Below, piece after piece: positions 24,690 through 35,410 of a stretch of DNA of 64,000 nt. This DNA is from Sipunculus nudus. Its lineage: Eukaryota; Annelida; Sipuncula; Golfingiida; Sipunculidae. The stretch is taken from assembly GCA_026874595.1 (NCBI GenBank), contig CM049307.1:29238362-29302361 (forward strand). The letters run 5' to 3'. Position 1 is the first letter of the stretch. Each line of letters starts with the position of its first letter. The notes beneath the pieces were generated by a model. That model did not search any database. It saw nothing but the letters and a program-made list of their open reading frames with translations, and was not told the origin of the DNA. The position numbers and the translations under genes were made by a program.

Positions 24690-25890
24690 TCCAAGTCATG
24701 TCTACACCATATCCTCTGTCCTTGTCCTCCCTGTCATGTCTACACCATATCCTCTGTCCTTGTCCTCCCTGTCATGTCTACACCAGATCCTTTTGTCTGT
24801 GTCCTCCCTGTCATGTTTACAACATATCCTCTGTCTGTGTCCTCCATGTCATGTCTACACCAGATCCTTTGTCTGTGTCCTTCAAGCCATGTCTACAGCA
24901 AATACTCTTGTGCCATACAAGCCATGTCTTCTACAAAATCTTGACCTATTGAAGCCTTCAATTCATGTCTCCAGCTGGCCCATTTTATCTGTCTGTGTCC
25001 TACATGCCGTGTCTACAGAAAATACTCTAGGGATGTCATACAAGCAATGTCTTTACCACAAATTCTCTAGGGTTGTCTTACAAGGCATGTCTGTGACAAA
25101 TAATAGTGTATAGATGGATGTCCAATAGCATACATGTCTACCACAAAACCTCTGCTTATAAATTGATGCTGGTCAGGCCCATGTCTACAGTAAATCCTTA
25201 GTCTAATTAGGGATGTCCTAAAAGTCGCATCTTCAGCCAATTCTCAGTCTATAGATGGATGTCCAACAAGTCATGTCTACCGTAATTCCTCAGTCTATTT
25301 GGGGATGTCCTACAAGTCACATTTATAGCAAATTCTCAGTGTATAGATTGATGTCCTACAAGCCATGTCTACAGAGAATCTTCAGTTGATTTGGGGATGT
25401 CCTACATGGCATGTCTACAGCAAATTCTCAGTCCATAGATGGATGTCCCACAAGCCATGTCTACAGTAAATCCTTAGTTTATTTCGGAATGTACTAAAAG
25501 CCATATCTACAGCAAATTCTCAGTCTATATACAGATGTCCAACAAGCCATGTCTACAGTAAATCCTCAGTTTAATTGGGAATGTCCTACTTGGCACATCT
25601 AGAGCAAATTCTAAGTCTACAGATGAAATGTCCCACAAGCCATGGCTGCCACAAATCCTCTTTCTATAGATGGATGATCTTTAAGCCATGCAACTGCAAA
25701 TTCTCAGTCTGTCCATGGATGTTCTGCCTTCTATGTTTCCGGCAAACCCTATCATTTTTTAAAACAGAAAATTCCCTGTATGTCTTTAGATGGTTGTCCT
25801 GCAGTCCTGTTCACACTTGGTCTTCAGCGTATTTGTTTGTCCCACAGGACTGTAGGAAGCCAGGTCTAGAGCAGGTTTCACATTGAGATA
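24690..25890 (+). repeat. Minisatellite: 38-39-bp units, then alternating 46-bp monomers
   Basis: The first part has units starting TCATGTCTACACCATATCC at 38-39-bp spacing. From about 25100 monomers are close to 46 bp and alternate between one with AAATTCTCAGTCTATAGATG and one with AAATCCTTAGTTTATTTGG, so the true period is a ~92-bp dimer. Overlapping open frames of up to 165 codons here are repeat translations, not genes. Confidence 0.85.
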
Positions 25891-26600
25891 AGGTGCAGCT
25901 GTGTGGGGCCAGATTAATCAATCAATGGTAGCATGAAGCAGCCTGCTGGGTTTGTTGTTTCTGGCCCTCAATTAATATTAATCTGGTGTAACAGTCTAAA
26001 GAAGGTACTGACAGAATTACTCACATGGCAAGGACCTTAATTTGATTAATATTTGATGCTGTCAGTTTCTGACATGGTTCTTAATGTGCTTTATGTCATG
26101 TCCCTGATTTAATTACAGAGATCATATAAAATAAAGAGAGAGGTATTTGGAAGGGTATTAATTAAAAAGTATTGATTAAGCTATAAATAGCATGAGAAAG
26201 CAGGAGATGAGAGCATTCTTGATATTGTTGTATGAAATAGGATATGACTTATCCTTGGTGATCTGTGAGTGATATAAGTCTTGTAGATTAGTAATCAGTG
26301 TGATGCAGGCATTAAGAGTAATGAAACTGACTGTGCACTGCTGTACAGTTGTACTGTCATCAGCAGTATCAGCCCCCCCCCCCCCCTTAAACATGGTAAT
26401 GACAGTCAATCAATATACTGACTGTGTAGGCTGCAGTGCTGCATGGGCTGGAGCAGTAAGCACATGGCGGGCACCAGTAGAAGAACAACAAGCATCACAT
26501 ATCGCAGTCACTAGATTACTTAGCTCTGACTGGATGCATGAAAGCTTAGGGGAGTACTGCGCCTCCTAATTACTTGGTTCCTATGAATGATAGCGATTTC
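25890..26600. other. Mostly unique intronic DNA
   Basis: The sequence is rich in ATTA, TTAATC and ATTAAT strings, as in homeodomain-type sites, and has a 14-base C run at 26373-26386. There is no coding signal. Cis-regulatory activity is possible but unsupported. Confidence 0.35.
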
Positions 26601-26606
26601 ACATGA

Positions 26607-26712
26607 GCACCAATCCTCTGTGATAGTTTTATCCTGGTCCCAAGTCTCACCAGGAGGGATGACGACATGGCGCGCTATCTCTGTTTAGGATTTGATTTAC
26701 AGTCGTGTGCGG
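26607..26712 (+). CDS. Possible alternative first exon (ATG at 26667)
   Basis: An ATG at 26667 opens MARYLCLGFDLQSCA and ends with one G base before GTAAGC (26713-26718), in phase 1. That phase matches the IRS terminal exon at 55936. Splicing would give a short protein with this leader followed by the YVNI, YAEI and YAKI tail segment. The ~50 bases before the donor hold several CpGs in a CpG-poor intron. The frame is open upstream to 26607, so an internal exon is also possible, but candidate AGs at 26644 and 26653 would not keep phase with the upstream IRS exon. No homolog is recognised; chance remains likely. Confidence 0.25.
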
Positions 26713-26909
26713 GTAAGCATATTCTTGTCTTTTCTTTTAAATGTCTGAAACTATTAAGCTTCTCTGGTATTTAAACATTAGTCTCCTATTTTGTTTATTG
26801 CCTTGTGAAACTTAATCACTGTCGTTTGTCGTTTGTGGAGCCCATTGCTAATACGCCTGCTGTGCTTTATAAAGTCAGAATTATTTGCTGGATTCAGAGA
26901 CCTTTATTA

Positions 26910-26910
<1 letters not shown>

Positions 26911-26960
<50 letters not shown>
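26911..26960. repeat. (TA)n microsatellite
   Basis: A dinucleotide TA run of about 50 bases with one AA interruption near its start. A further (GT)n run lies near 29050-29070. Confidence 0.95.
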
Positions 26961-26961
<1 letters not shown>

Positions 26962-27635
26962 CTGTATGTATGTATTATAATTGACTGCTCACTTGAGACA
27001 GCTGTGTGGGTAACAGTAGCACTAATGATTTGATTCTGTGCAGTATTAATATGACATATTCTTACTCAATGTAGGTAGTACATGATAATTTAATCATGGA
27101 ATAAGCTGGCTTATTAGTTGTGCCATAAAATTCATGTTACAATCAATGATGATTCGTGCAAGAATTAGGTCGATGTGATGAAGAGTAAACTATGTTTGCA
27201 CTGCAGTCCTTCAGCTTATGTCTCTCTCCGGAGACTGTGCTGTGATGTGTTGTCATCAGCATTCCATGCATCATTACATTTCTAAAATATTTAGTTTCTG
27301 CCAAAGATGTGCTGTTATTATGACACTGATATCAGTGTTACTCAAAATCATTGTTTCCACCTGTGTGTATGGATGATACAGTAAATACTAAATACTAAAC
27401 AATCAGCACTTCATGCATAAATATATGGATCAGAAATTTTATTAAGATTTGTTATACATGTCAGTCTGTAAAATGTTATCTATCAGTATCACATCCATTA
27501 CTATTACATTCCTGAAACAGCTATATATTATCTTAGTTTTGTGATTGGTTAGGTTTTAATTGGAATCATCAACTTGTATTATTTAAAACTTTTTGTTTAG
27601 GGGATGGTTCTGGGTAAAATGAGGATCCTCTTTTT
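26961..27635. other. Unique intronic DNA, nothing recognised
   Basis: AT-rich sequence without open frames of note, SINE boxes or tandem structure. Confidence 0.5.
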
Positions 27636-28755
27636 AGCAAACCTGTGAATTCATGTGAGAGTGTACGTGGCATCATCTGTCATCCATCATCTGTACCTTT
27701 ACGCATGCTATCCAAAATCGGCAGAAGCTATCATCTCCAAAGTTTATGTAAAAAATTAGTCATCTAAAAAATTTATCAGATTTTGCTTATTTTTTTGCTA
27801 TTTGCATTTACTTATATTTATTTAGGAAAAAGCAAAAAAGAATTTAAAATCTTCTTATCTGAAAATGTTCAGCTAAATTGTTCAGTATTTCACAGGAATA
27901 ACCTCTGAAACAGTCTCTCTCAATTTTTTTCCAATGGTTCAAGTTTGGTGAATTTTGGCCAAGTTAAAGGAAGCTGAACTTAGTCATTTGGGAAAAAAAG
28001 GTTACTAAAATTACAATATCAGAAATGGCTGGAACTATCTTTACAAGATTTTATGCAAATGTTGGTCACATGGCTCATAAATGAATCTGAGGTATTACTG
28101 GCACCACCTGCATCATCTTTTCTGTACGAGGGTATTCACCTGAGGTTAGCTCTTCATGCCCTTTATTCAGTGAGGTACGAGCAGAAAACCTAATTTGAGC
28201 ACCAGGAAGTCGCACGTGGCCATAATTGTGAATGTTGGATCCAGAAATGTGATTGCAGTGTCTTCTTTGTCAACCAAAATAAGGTCACTGTGACTATATT
28301 CTGTGAGCTATGTGACAGAACATGATTTTGTAACCCTATTAGTCAGACAGGCACAAATGGTAGCAGTTGGACCTAGAAACTTCTAGTTAAATGAAGATCC
28401 AGGGAGGGCACTGTAACATCTTCTTAGAAACCGTATATAAGGTCACTGTGACCCATATTCTGTTAGCATTTAACACCAGATAAGTTTGATGAACATATAT
28501 TGTAGCAGTTGGACAAAAAAACATAACATCTAGGGAATTTTTGGTGAAATGTTCTTGGAAACCCTAAATCAGGTCACAGTATTCTATTTTTAAAGCCAAT
28601 GGACAAATAGCATGATTTTGAGCTATCTAGAATTCATTCTATCCATTGTTCAAGGTTCCTTAAATGTTTTTCACCAGAATATAACATTAATTACCTGTAT
28701 GCATCACCTGTATGTCAAATTCAGTTGAGCATCAAGGCCCGTGGGTCACTTAATT
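27636..28755 (+). repeat. Repeat family D, copy 2 with common tail
   Basis: It starts AACCTGTGAATTCATGTGAG, continues with CTTCTTATCTGAAAATGTTC, GTTCAGTATTTCACAGG and modules shared with 21500-22245, and ends at about 28715-28755 with CAAATTCAGTTGAGCATCAA and GGCCCGTGGGTCACTT. It shows that the D-type array and the tail belong to one element. No domain is encoded. Confidence 0.65.
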
Positions 28756-28764
28756 TAAATAAGA

Positions 28765-29135
28765 TATATTTTAAATTTACATATCAGCCTTTGCGTACGC
28801 TGCGCTCAGCTGGCGGAAATCTTCTTAAAATACCAAAGTGTAATATGAAAATCAGTGAACGTTCCTTCCATTTCATAGCCCCAAAAGTTTGGAATTCACT
28901 TCCCATTACACTTAGAAAATCTCCAACTTTTGTATCGTTTAAAACTAATTTAAAAACATATCTCTTTTGGCAAGCTTTTGGTGATTAATATGCAGTATTT
29001 TTTTTTCTGGGTCAGGCAAAGGGAGTAGATTTCCATGAATTTGTATGTGGGTATGTGTGTGTGTGTGTGTGAATTGCGCTGTGAGTCTGACCATCGGCGA
29101 ATTTGGCGCTATATAAATACTATTTATTAGTATTA
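28765..29135 (+). mobile_element. 5'-truncated non-LTR retrotransposon, 3' end
   Basis: The frame ending at 28988 encodes a short C-terminal piece with FHFIAPKVWNSLPI, then FKTNLKTYLFWQAF. This closely follows the APKLWNSLP and FKxxLKTxLF signature at the C-terminus of CR1/L2-type LINE reverse-transcriptase proteins (family knowledge). Downstream is a short 3' UTR with GGCGCTATATAAATACTATT and an ATT-rich tail, typical of these elements. The copy is 5'-truncated and dead. It lies directly after the tail of the family D element. Confidence 0.8.
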
Positions 29136-29834
29136 TTACATATACATCAACAAGTAATTTTATTCAAGGGCCCTTTAATCAACTGATAAGTCCAGTGGTG
29201 ATGTGTGCTCATTCCAACAGCAATCTTCTATCGTATCCTTCTATGGATATTTTTAGTCCTTTAACACATTTTGGTATGATCCTGCTTTCTTTTATTTCAA
29301 TAATAAAAAGTGACAGCTGAAATAAAGGTATGGCAGTATAGATTTACTGATCTAGCCACAATGGTGAAAATGTATGCATACGTCCATGAACCAGACATAA
29401 TCGATTTTAGCATTAAGTCTTCTGTCCATCAGTCTTTAAGCAGACCTCTGTTTGGTTATGGTGAGAGCTTTCTGATTAGGAAGTCAGACAACTTTAGTTA
29501 TAACGTCCCCACAGCTATGAGAGAAGTCTGAGGGACCATCTCAGGACAAAGTACATCACTCTCATGATTGTAATCAGCAGACACTGTCCAAATGGACCCA
29601 GTAATTTAAATGTGATGCAGAATTCTTATATTTATCATTAGTGTCTCTTCAAAAGTGCAAGATTTTCCTACAGTCAAAACATATATAATGTTTTAATCAT
29701 ATAAGATATAAGCTTAAATTAATTTCAGATTATTTTAATACATCCCGTACTAAATCCAAGCAGGATTGGGGTATTTGTTATGAGAAATTGTAATTACCTG
29801 TAATTAATTACAATTTTCAAGTAACTGAATGTAA
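29136..29834. other. Unique intronic DNA ending in TAATTG-rich sequence
   Basis: No gene is seen. From about 29780 the sequence becomes rich in GTAATTA and TAATTACAATT strings, and family A copy 3 begins there. Similar strings resume at 32095 and at 44785-44930. Confidence 0.45.
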
Positions 29835-32084
29835 TTTTTAGCTCAGCTGACTATAAGTCATCTGAGCTATAGTCGTGGTCCTTTGTCCGTCATCCGGCCG
29901 TCCGTCTGTTAACAGGGCACGTTTTAAAACTGTTGGACCTACGAATCCAAAATTCTGCATACCATTAGATGTCCCCAAAATCTCCTACCATACCAAAAAT
30001 TGGGTCATTAGAACTTCGTTCCTTTGAGATATTAAGGAAAAACCTCCGTTTTCCATAAAAAAGCCATTGTTACACATCAAGGCTGCCTAATATCAAAACC
30101 ACTGATCAGTTTTTGATCAGATTTAGTATTCATATTTTTCCATACATTTTCTGTGCACATACCAAAATTTAGGTCAGTATTGGGTATTATTTTGAAGTTA
30201 TAGGCCCAAATATAATGCAATTTTTTTAAAAATCAGGAAATATATTTGCTCACTTAAAATGAGAAGTGCTGAAGCTGGAGACTTTTTTTCAGGAATATAA
30301 CTTTATTTAATCAAGATTCAATTGTTTACCCAAAATTAGATCTGAATTTTGCAAATTGTTCAAGTTATTAGCATAAATAAAAAATCAATACCTTAAATTT
30401 TGTCCAAATTTGGCAGTGGCATGTTTTTCCCTGTAAGTACTGTTGATTTTATTTTCACAGCATATCTACATAAGGATTTAATCTTTTAAAATCTGAAATT
30501 TCAAAGAAATTGTTTGAAAAGAGTAGCTTTTATTCAAGTTTTCATACACCATGTCAAGTGTTGTTTACATCTGGCCCACCTAGTAGTACAGCCTTCACTT
30601 GCATTATGTAACCCACCCCAGGCAGCTTGCCTTGGCCCAGCTTGGCCACTACTAGCAGGCTTCCCCTCTGCCCTGCACTCACCCCCCCCCCCAGCTGGTG
30701 CATAAACTAGATGAATGTTATAATTTTCTGTATTTTATTTTATTCTTGGACATGCTACGTTTTAGATTTTGTATTGTACCACCAGGGTTACAATGATTAA
30801 AGTGCACATTTAATTGTGACAACAAAGTGATGTATTGCTATGAAAGTGTGGATGTTCATCAGATAAGTAATGCTTTACTTCAGAAGAGTAAAACTTCACC
30901 AGGTGTGAAATTGACTATTAATTCCAGTAATTAATTATAGCTGAGATTGTAATTAGCATAATGATATTGTTTGTCCCTCATTCAACCAACAGTGTGTATG
31001 CTTTATTTGAAAAGATGTTTTTATTTTATCAAATGTACTGAATCTTTTATTTTATTTCGATGAATAAAATTAAGCATGTACTGAAAACTCCAATGTGCAA
31101 AACGTTTTAATAGGGATTCAAGGAATAATTTTGTAGATGCCATGTTATTATATATAAACTTAAATGCATTATTCCCTTGAAAGTGTAATGAAGGTATTAG
31201 TCCATTCTGTCCACTTGCCTGTCCATCTGCAAATTTTTCATATGCATCACAGTATCTCAAAACTTTACTGTTTTTCTTCATGACAGTCTTGTCAGAGTAC
31301 TAGTTTGCAATCATATATTGAGAACTTTACTATAACCAAGTAGGAGGGCCCTTTCCTCTTAGCTTCTCATATGCTTATATAAATAAAAAACATTACAATA
31401 GAATATTTTTCATATTTTGCATTTGCAAAAATTTCAAACTTAAGCTGGTTGTCGTGACCCATGGGTCCTTTGTTTATATTCTGGATCCTCAACATCATTG
31501 TTTGGCTAAAACTGAATAAATACCAGACATGGTGCGAATACTTGGCAAATGTATATGAATATGAATATGAATATGTACTCCATTATAAAATTTCTTGCAT
31601 GAGAATGGGAATGCAGGTAAAAATGAAAGTATTTGAATACCAGTGCAAATACTTTCAAAATGTATTCATAAATGCATTCATGAATATATTCTATAATATT
31701 ATTTTAATAATCATTTCAGTTATATTTTATTAAAAAAATCATATGATTCTCTTATTATTTTTAATAAAAATTATATTTGGCACAATATTTGTTATTAAAT
31801 TTTAATAAATAGTTAAACTCTTTATCTTATATGTGCTGCTTATCAGTTATATGGCCAAGTCAAAATCTGTATGACAGTGGCACTCCATTTGTTAATAAAA
31901 TAAATGAAATCAATCTCTTCCCTGTCTCCAAAGAAACTATCAAAATCATACATAAGCTTAACACTAACAACTCATAATACAGCTTATTTTTATTTCCACA
32001 CAAAACCAGCATGTGCCTCATTTCAAAATCATACTGTTTTATCTTATATAACAGCTGAGCGCCGTGACCCATAGGTCCCTTGTT
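29835..32084 (+). mobile_element. Repeat family A, copy 3 (about 2.25 kb, rearranged)
   Basis: The head TTTTTAGCTCAGCTGACTAT is at 29835, and the end AACAGCTGAGCGCCGTGACC with CCCTTGTTGATT is near 32050-32084. An internal tail-like GTCGTGACCCATGGGTCC lies near 31452, suggesting two fused or nested copies. Positions 29965-31400 match 42465-44130 closely, including a 12-base C run. Flanking TAATTG-rich DNA on both sides marks the insertion. The element is non-coding. Confidence 0.65.
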
Positions 32085-32768
32085 GATTGGACAAATTCAG
32101 TTACAAGTAATTGTTATTGAAATGATTTCAAGGATTAAAATAGATGTAATTTCAATTACTTTTCAATTAATTCCCAAATTCATGACAGGGCACCTTACCT
32201 TATACCTCATTCCTTTGCACTGTTTATCAAAACACTCTTGGGTAAGGATTGTAAGCTATGATTATTGAATAAATAGTTCCCATTTATGTAATAAGCATGG
32301 TAATTAATATGCCTTATAAGTTATACTGGTCTTTTTTCTTTGCAAATGCCTCTACTGCAATGTAGATAAAGTAACAAGCTACACTACAACAAATGTGGGC
32401 TTGCTACATTTCACACTTTCACTGAAATGGAGGTTGGAACATACTCATACTGATCTGATTACATCAGTGTTTATCTGCTAATTAGGTGACACTGAGTCAC
32501 AGGAACAAAAGAGGCTAATGATCTGGGAAGGCTGATATCAGATTTACCTCGTCAATTGCCCATGAGAAAAATAGAGATAGGTATCAAGACAGCAGGGCTT
32601 TCTCAGTTGGCTGGCTCCAACATATGAACAGTCTCCACTGTTTCCTGTGCCAAGAGACTCTGGACAGTGTTTACTGGTTTTACTACCTGTCATACATAAG
32701 AAGCTAACCATGATGAATGCACTGGATTTTCATTACCTTTTCCAATAAATAATTTCTTTGAAGCAAAT

Positions 32769-32770
<2 letters not shown>
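32085..32770. other. Unique intronic DNA
   Basis: It starts with TAATTG-like sequence (32095-32170), then mixed unique sequence. No open frame or RNA gene is supported. Confidence 0.4.
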
Positions 32771-32819
<49 letters not shown>

Positions 32820-34958
32820 GAGGCCCAGATTAGAATCTGGCCCAATTTAAAACTGGGCCAGCCCAGATCAAAATTTTGATTTGGACTGGCCCAGATCAAA
32901 ATTCTAATCTGGGCCAGACCAGTTTTAAACTGGGCCAGCCCAGATTAAAATTTTGATCTGGGCCGATCCAGATTAAAATCCTGTGGTGAAGACTTCAGGA
33001 TTTAAATCTGGTCTGGACTGATTTTAAACTGGGCTGGCCCAGATTAGAATTTTGATCTGGGCTGGTTAAGTTTACAATCCTGTGGTGGACTGATTTTAAA
33101 CTGGGCCGGCCCAGATCAAAATTTTAATCTGGGCTAGTCAAGATTACAATCCTGTGGTGGACTGATTTTAAACTGGGCCTAGCCAGATCAGAATCCTAAT
33201 CTAATCTTAGGCTAGCTTGATTTTTATCATCTTAAATCAGATAATACAGTAAACATTTATTCCAGATACACCATTTTGAAGGGCACAAAACACATAATGA
33301 ACAAGATCATTTAAAATATTTAAGTGAGGAAAAAGCTAACGAACAAATGTAATGTGCTTTTTGGTTTCATCTATTCTTCAAGCAAGCAAGTTCACATTTG
33401 AACTTCACATAAACCAACTACCATAATTAATCACAGTTTAGAATATTCATTTCTGAAACATCTACTTGACTTAATATCAAAATTTTCAACTTAACTAAGA
33501 TAATTTTCTGTTCTGCTTATCAAAATTACATATGTAATATTAAATATATACAGGCATAATTAAATACCAGCTTTACTCATTTATATGTGAACAAAAGTAA
33601 TTTATCAGTCGTGATGCTCATTTGGTTAAGCAGCATGACATTGTGCCCTAACATGGGGCTAGGGAGAGGTTTGTGATACAATTACTGTATTTTCAATAAC
33701 AGAAAATCCACAGCTGAGAAAATGATATGATTGCTGTCATTTGGCAGTCTCAAAAACAGAGGTGAACATGCATGAACTTGGATTAAAATTTTATTTCAGG
33801 GGGAAACAAACATGGTGAAGGTTTCACTTTGGAGTTAATAACTTAAAAAAAGCTAAACTATTAACTGATAACTAAATCTAAATTGAAGATAGTTAAATGC
33901 TGCAATACAAATATTCTCTACCTTCAATAGTTAAAATACTGAGTTGGTGAATATTGTTCCCACTGTTCTATCTAAATACATTATGATCGTGTTAAAAATT
34001 CACACAAATTAGCAAATATCAACCTAAATTATGTACACTAGATATATATTTTTCTGTTTGCTATATTTCAGTCACCTAATTTCAGTGACTTAAGTTCAGG
34101 TATCTTAATAGATGTTTCAGGGCCTTCTTTTCTTAATATGTAGCATGTTATAAGTTCTAGGTCCAATGTTACAATATGTGCAAATTTTTTAATGGGTGAC
34201 TGTGGGGAGTGGGGAAGATCACAGCCCAAATACCCCAACTTATGATAAATGATAAATAACTTTAAATAACAAATAAAATTTTGAATTTACAGGTCTTGGA
34301 ACACAAGCTTAACATTGTGTAACATATATATTAATAATTATTGATTAAATATTGTTTTAGTTTGTTGAATTAATGCAAATGTTCTGCAAGCTATATATGT
34401 AGACCTAGTTTTTAGCTGCAGAATAACAATGTTAAACATGATTATTTTATAATTATATTTTAGACATTTCACATAAGAGGTAAAATTACAAAATAAATAT
34501 GACAGGAGTCCAACCAATGATATTTTGATAGAATATGTAATAAATTCATAAAATATTAATTATTACTGACTTAGGATGCTTTACAAATTCTTTGAATTGA
34601 TTAAAGGCCAGCTGGGTAATATAGTGTAATTGAAGCCAGACTAGGAGTATATAAGGATTCTGATCTGGGCTGGTCCAGTTTAAAATCAGTCCACCACAGG
34701 ATTGTTAACCTGACTGGCCCAGATCAAAATTCTAATCTCGGCTGGCCCAGTTTAAAATCAGTCCAGACCAGATTTAAATCCTGAAGTCTTCACCACAGGA
34801 TTTTAATCAGGACCGGCCCAGATCAAAATTTTAATCTGGGTTGGCCCAGTTTAAAACTGGTCTGGCCCAGATTAGAATTTTGATCTGGGCCGGACCAAAT
34901 CAAAATTTTGTTCTGGGCTGGCCCAGTTTTAAATTGGGCTAGATTCCATCTGAACCTC

Positions 34959-35000
<42 letters not shown>
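32771..35000. mobile_element. Fold-back element with long inverted arms inside (TA)n
   Basis: A TA run (32771-32816) is followed by GTCGAGG and a ~400-bp left arm (32817-33214). The right arm (about 34650-34961) is its reverse complement, ending CCTCGAC before a second TA run (34962-35000). The arms are built from short palindromic blocks such as CCCAGATCAAAATTTTGATC and CCCAGTTTTAAACTGGG, repeated several times. The left arm has one extra ~68-bp unit. The ~1.4-kb loop is AT-rich and non-coding. The structure fits a Foldback-type or long-TIR non-autonomous element targeting TA-rich DNA; the superfamily is unknown. Confidence 0.75.
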
Positions 35001-35002
<2 letters not shown>

Positions 35003-35410
35003 TTTTTCCATCATCAAAAGTTTGAACCAACAATTTTATCCACATGTGCTCTAATTGGCTTATGCCAGTGTTATCAAGAAGCAAGACATTTTGTCTGATA
35101 AAGGATATTATGTGATAAAAGAATAAATGATGGAATTTTAGGCACAAATGACTTCAAGTTAATATGTTTAAAATATAGTTTACCCATATGTGCTCAGATA
35201 GTTCTTTTTTGTGTCAAAACACTAATTCAGCAAATGTTACAATGCCTGATACTATAAACAATACACCCAATGTTCATATATGATGATGTCCAGTTTTGCC
35301 TTTCCATAAGAGAAAAGTGTAAATTTGCACATTTTGCAAAGATATATGATCAATAGTATAGCTGTTGTGCACTTTAATATGACACCAGACTTGATATGTT
35401 TTGTTTGCAG
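35001..35410. other. Unique intronic DNA, nothing recognised
   Basis: AT-rich spacer between the fold-back element and the family B array. No feature supported. Confidence 0.5.

Noticed and set aside
24576-25113. Overlapping open frames of up to 165 codons
   Set aside because: Frames through a minisatellite are long in several frames at once, a by-product of repetition.
24690-25890. CRISPR-like regular spacing
   Set aside because: Units are contiguous tandem repeats without unique spacers, in a eukaryotic intron.
25900-26150. Homeodomain-type enhancer
   Set aside because: ATTA-rich strings are expected by chance in AT-rich DNA; no independent support from sequence alone.
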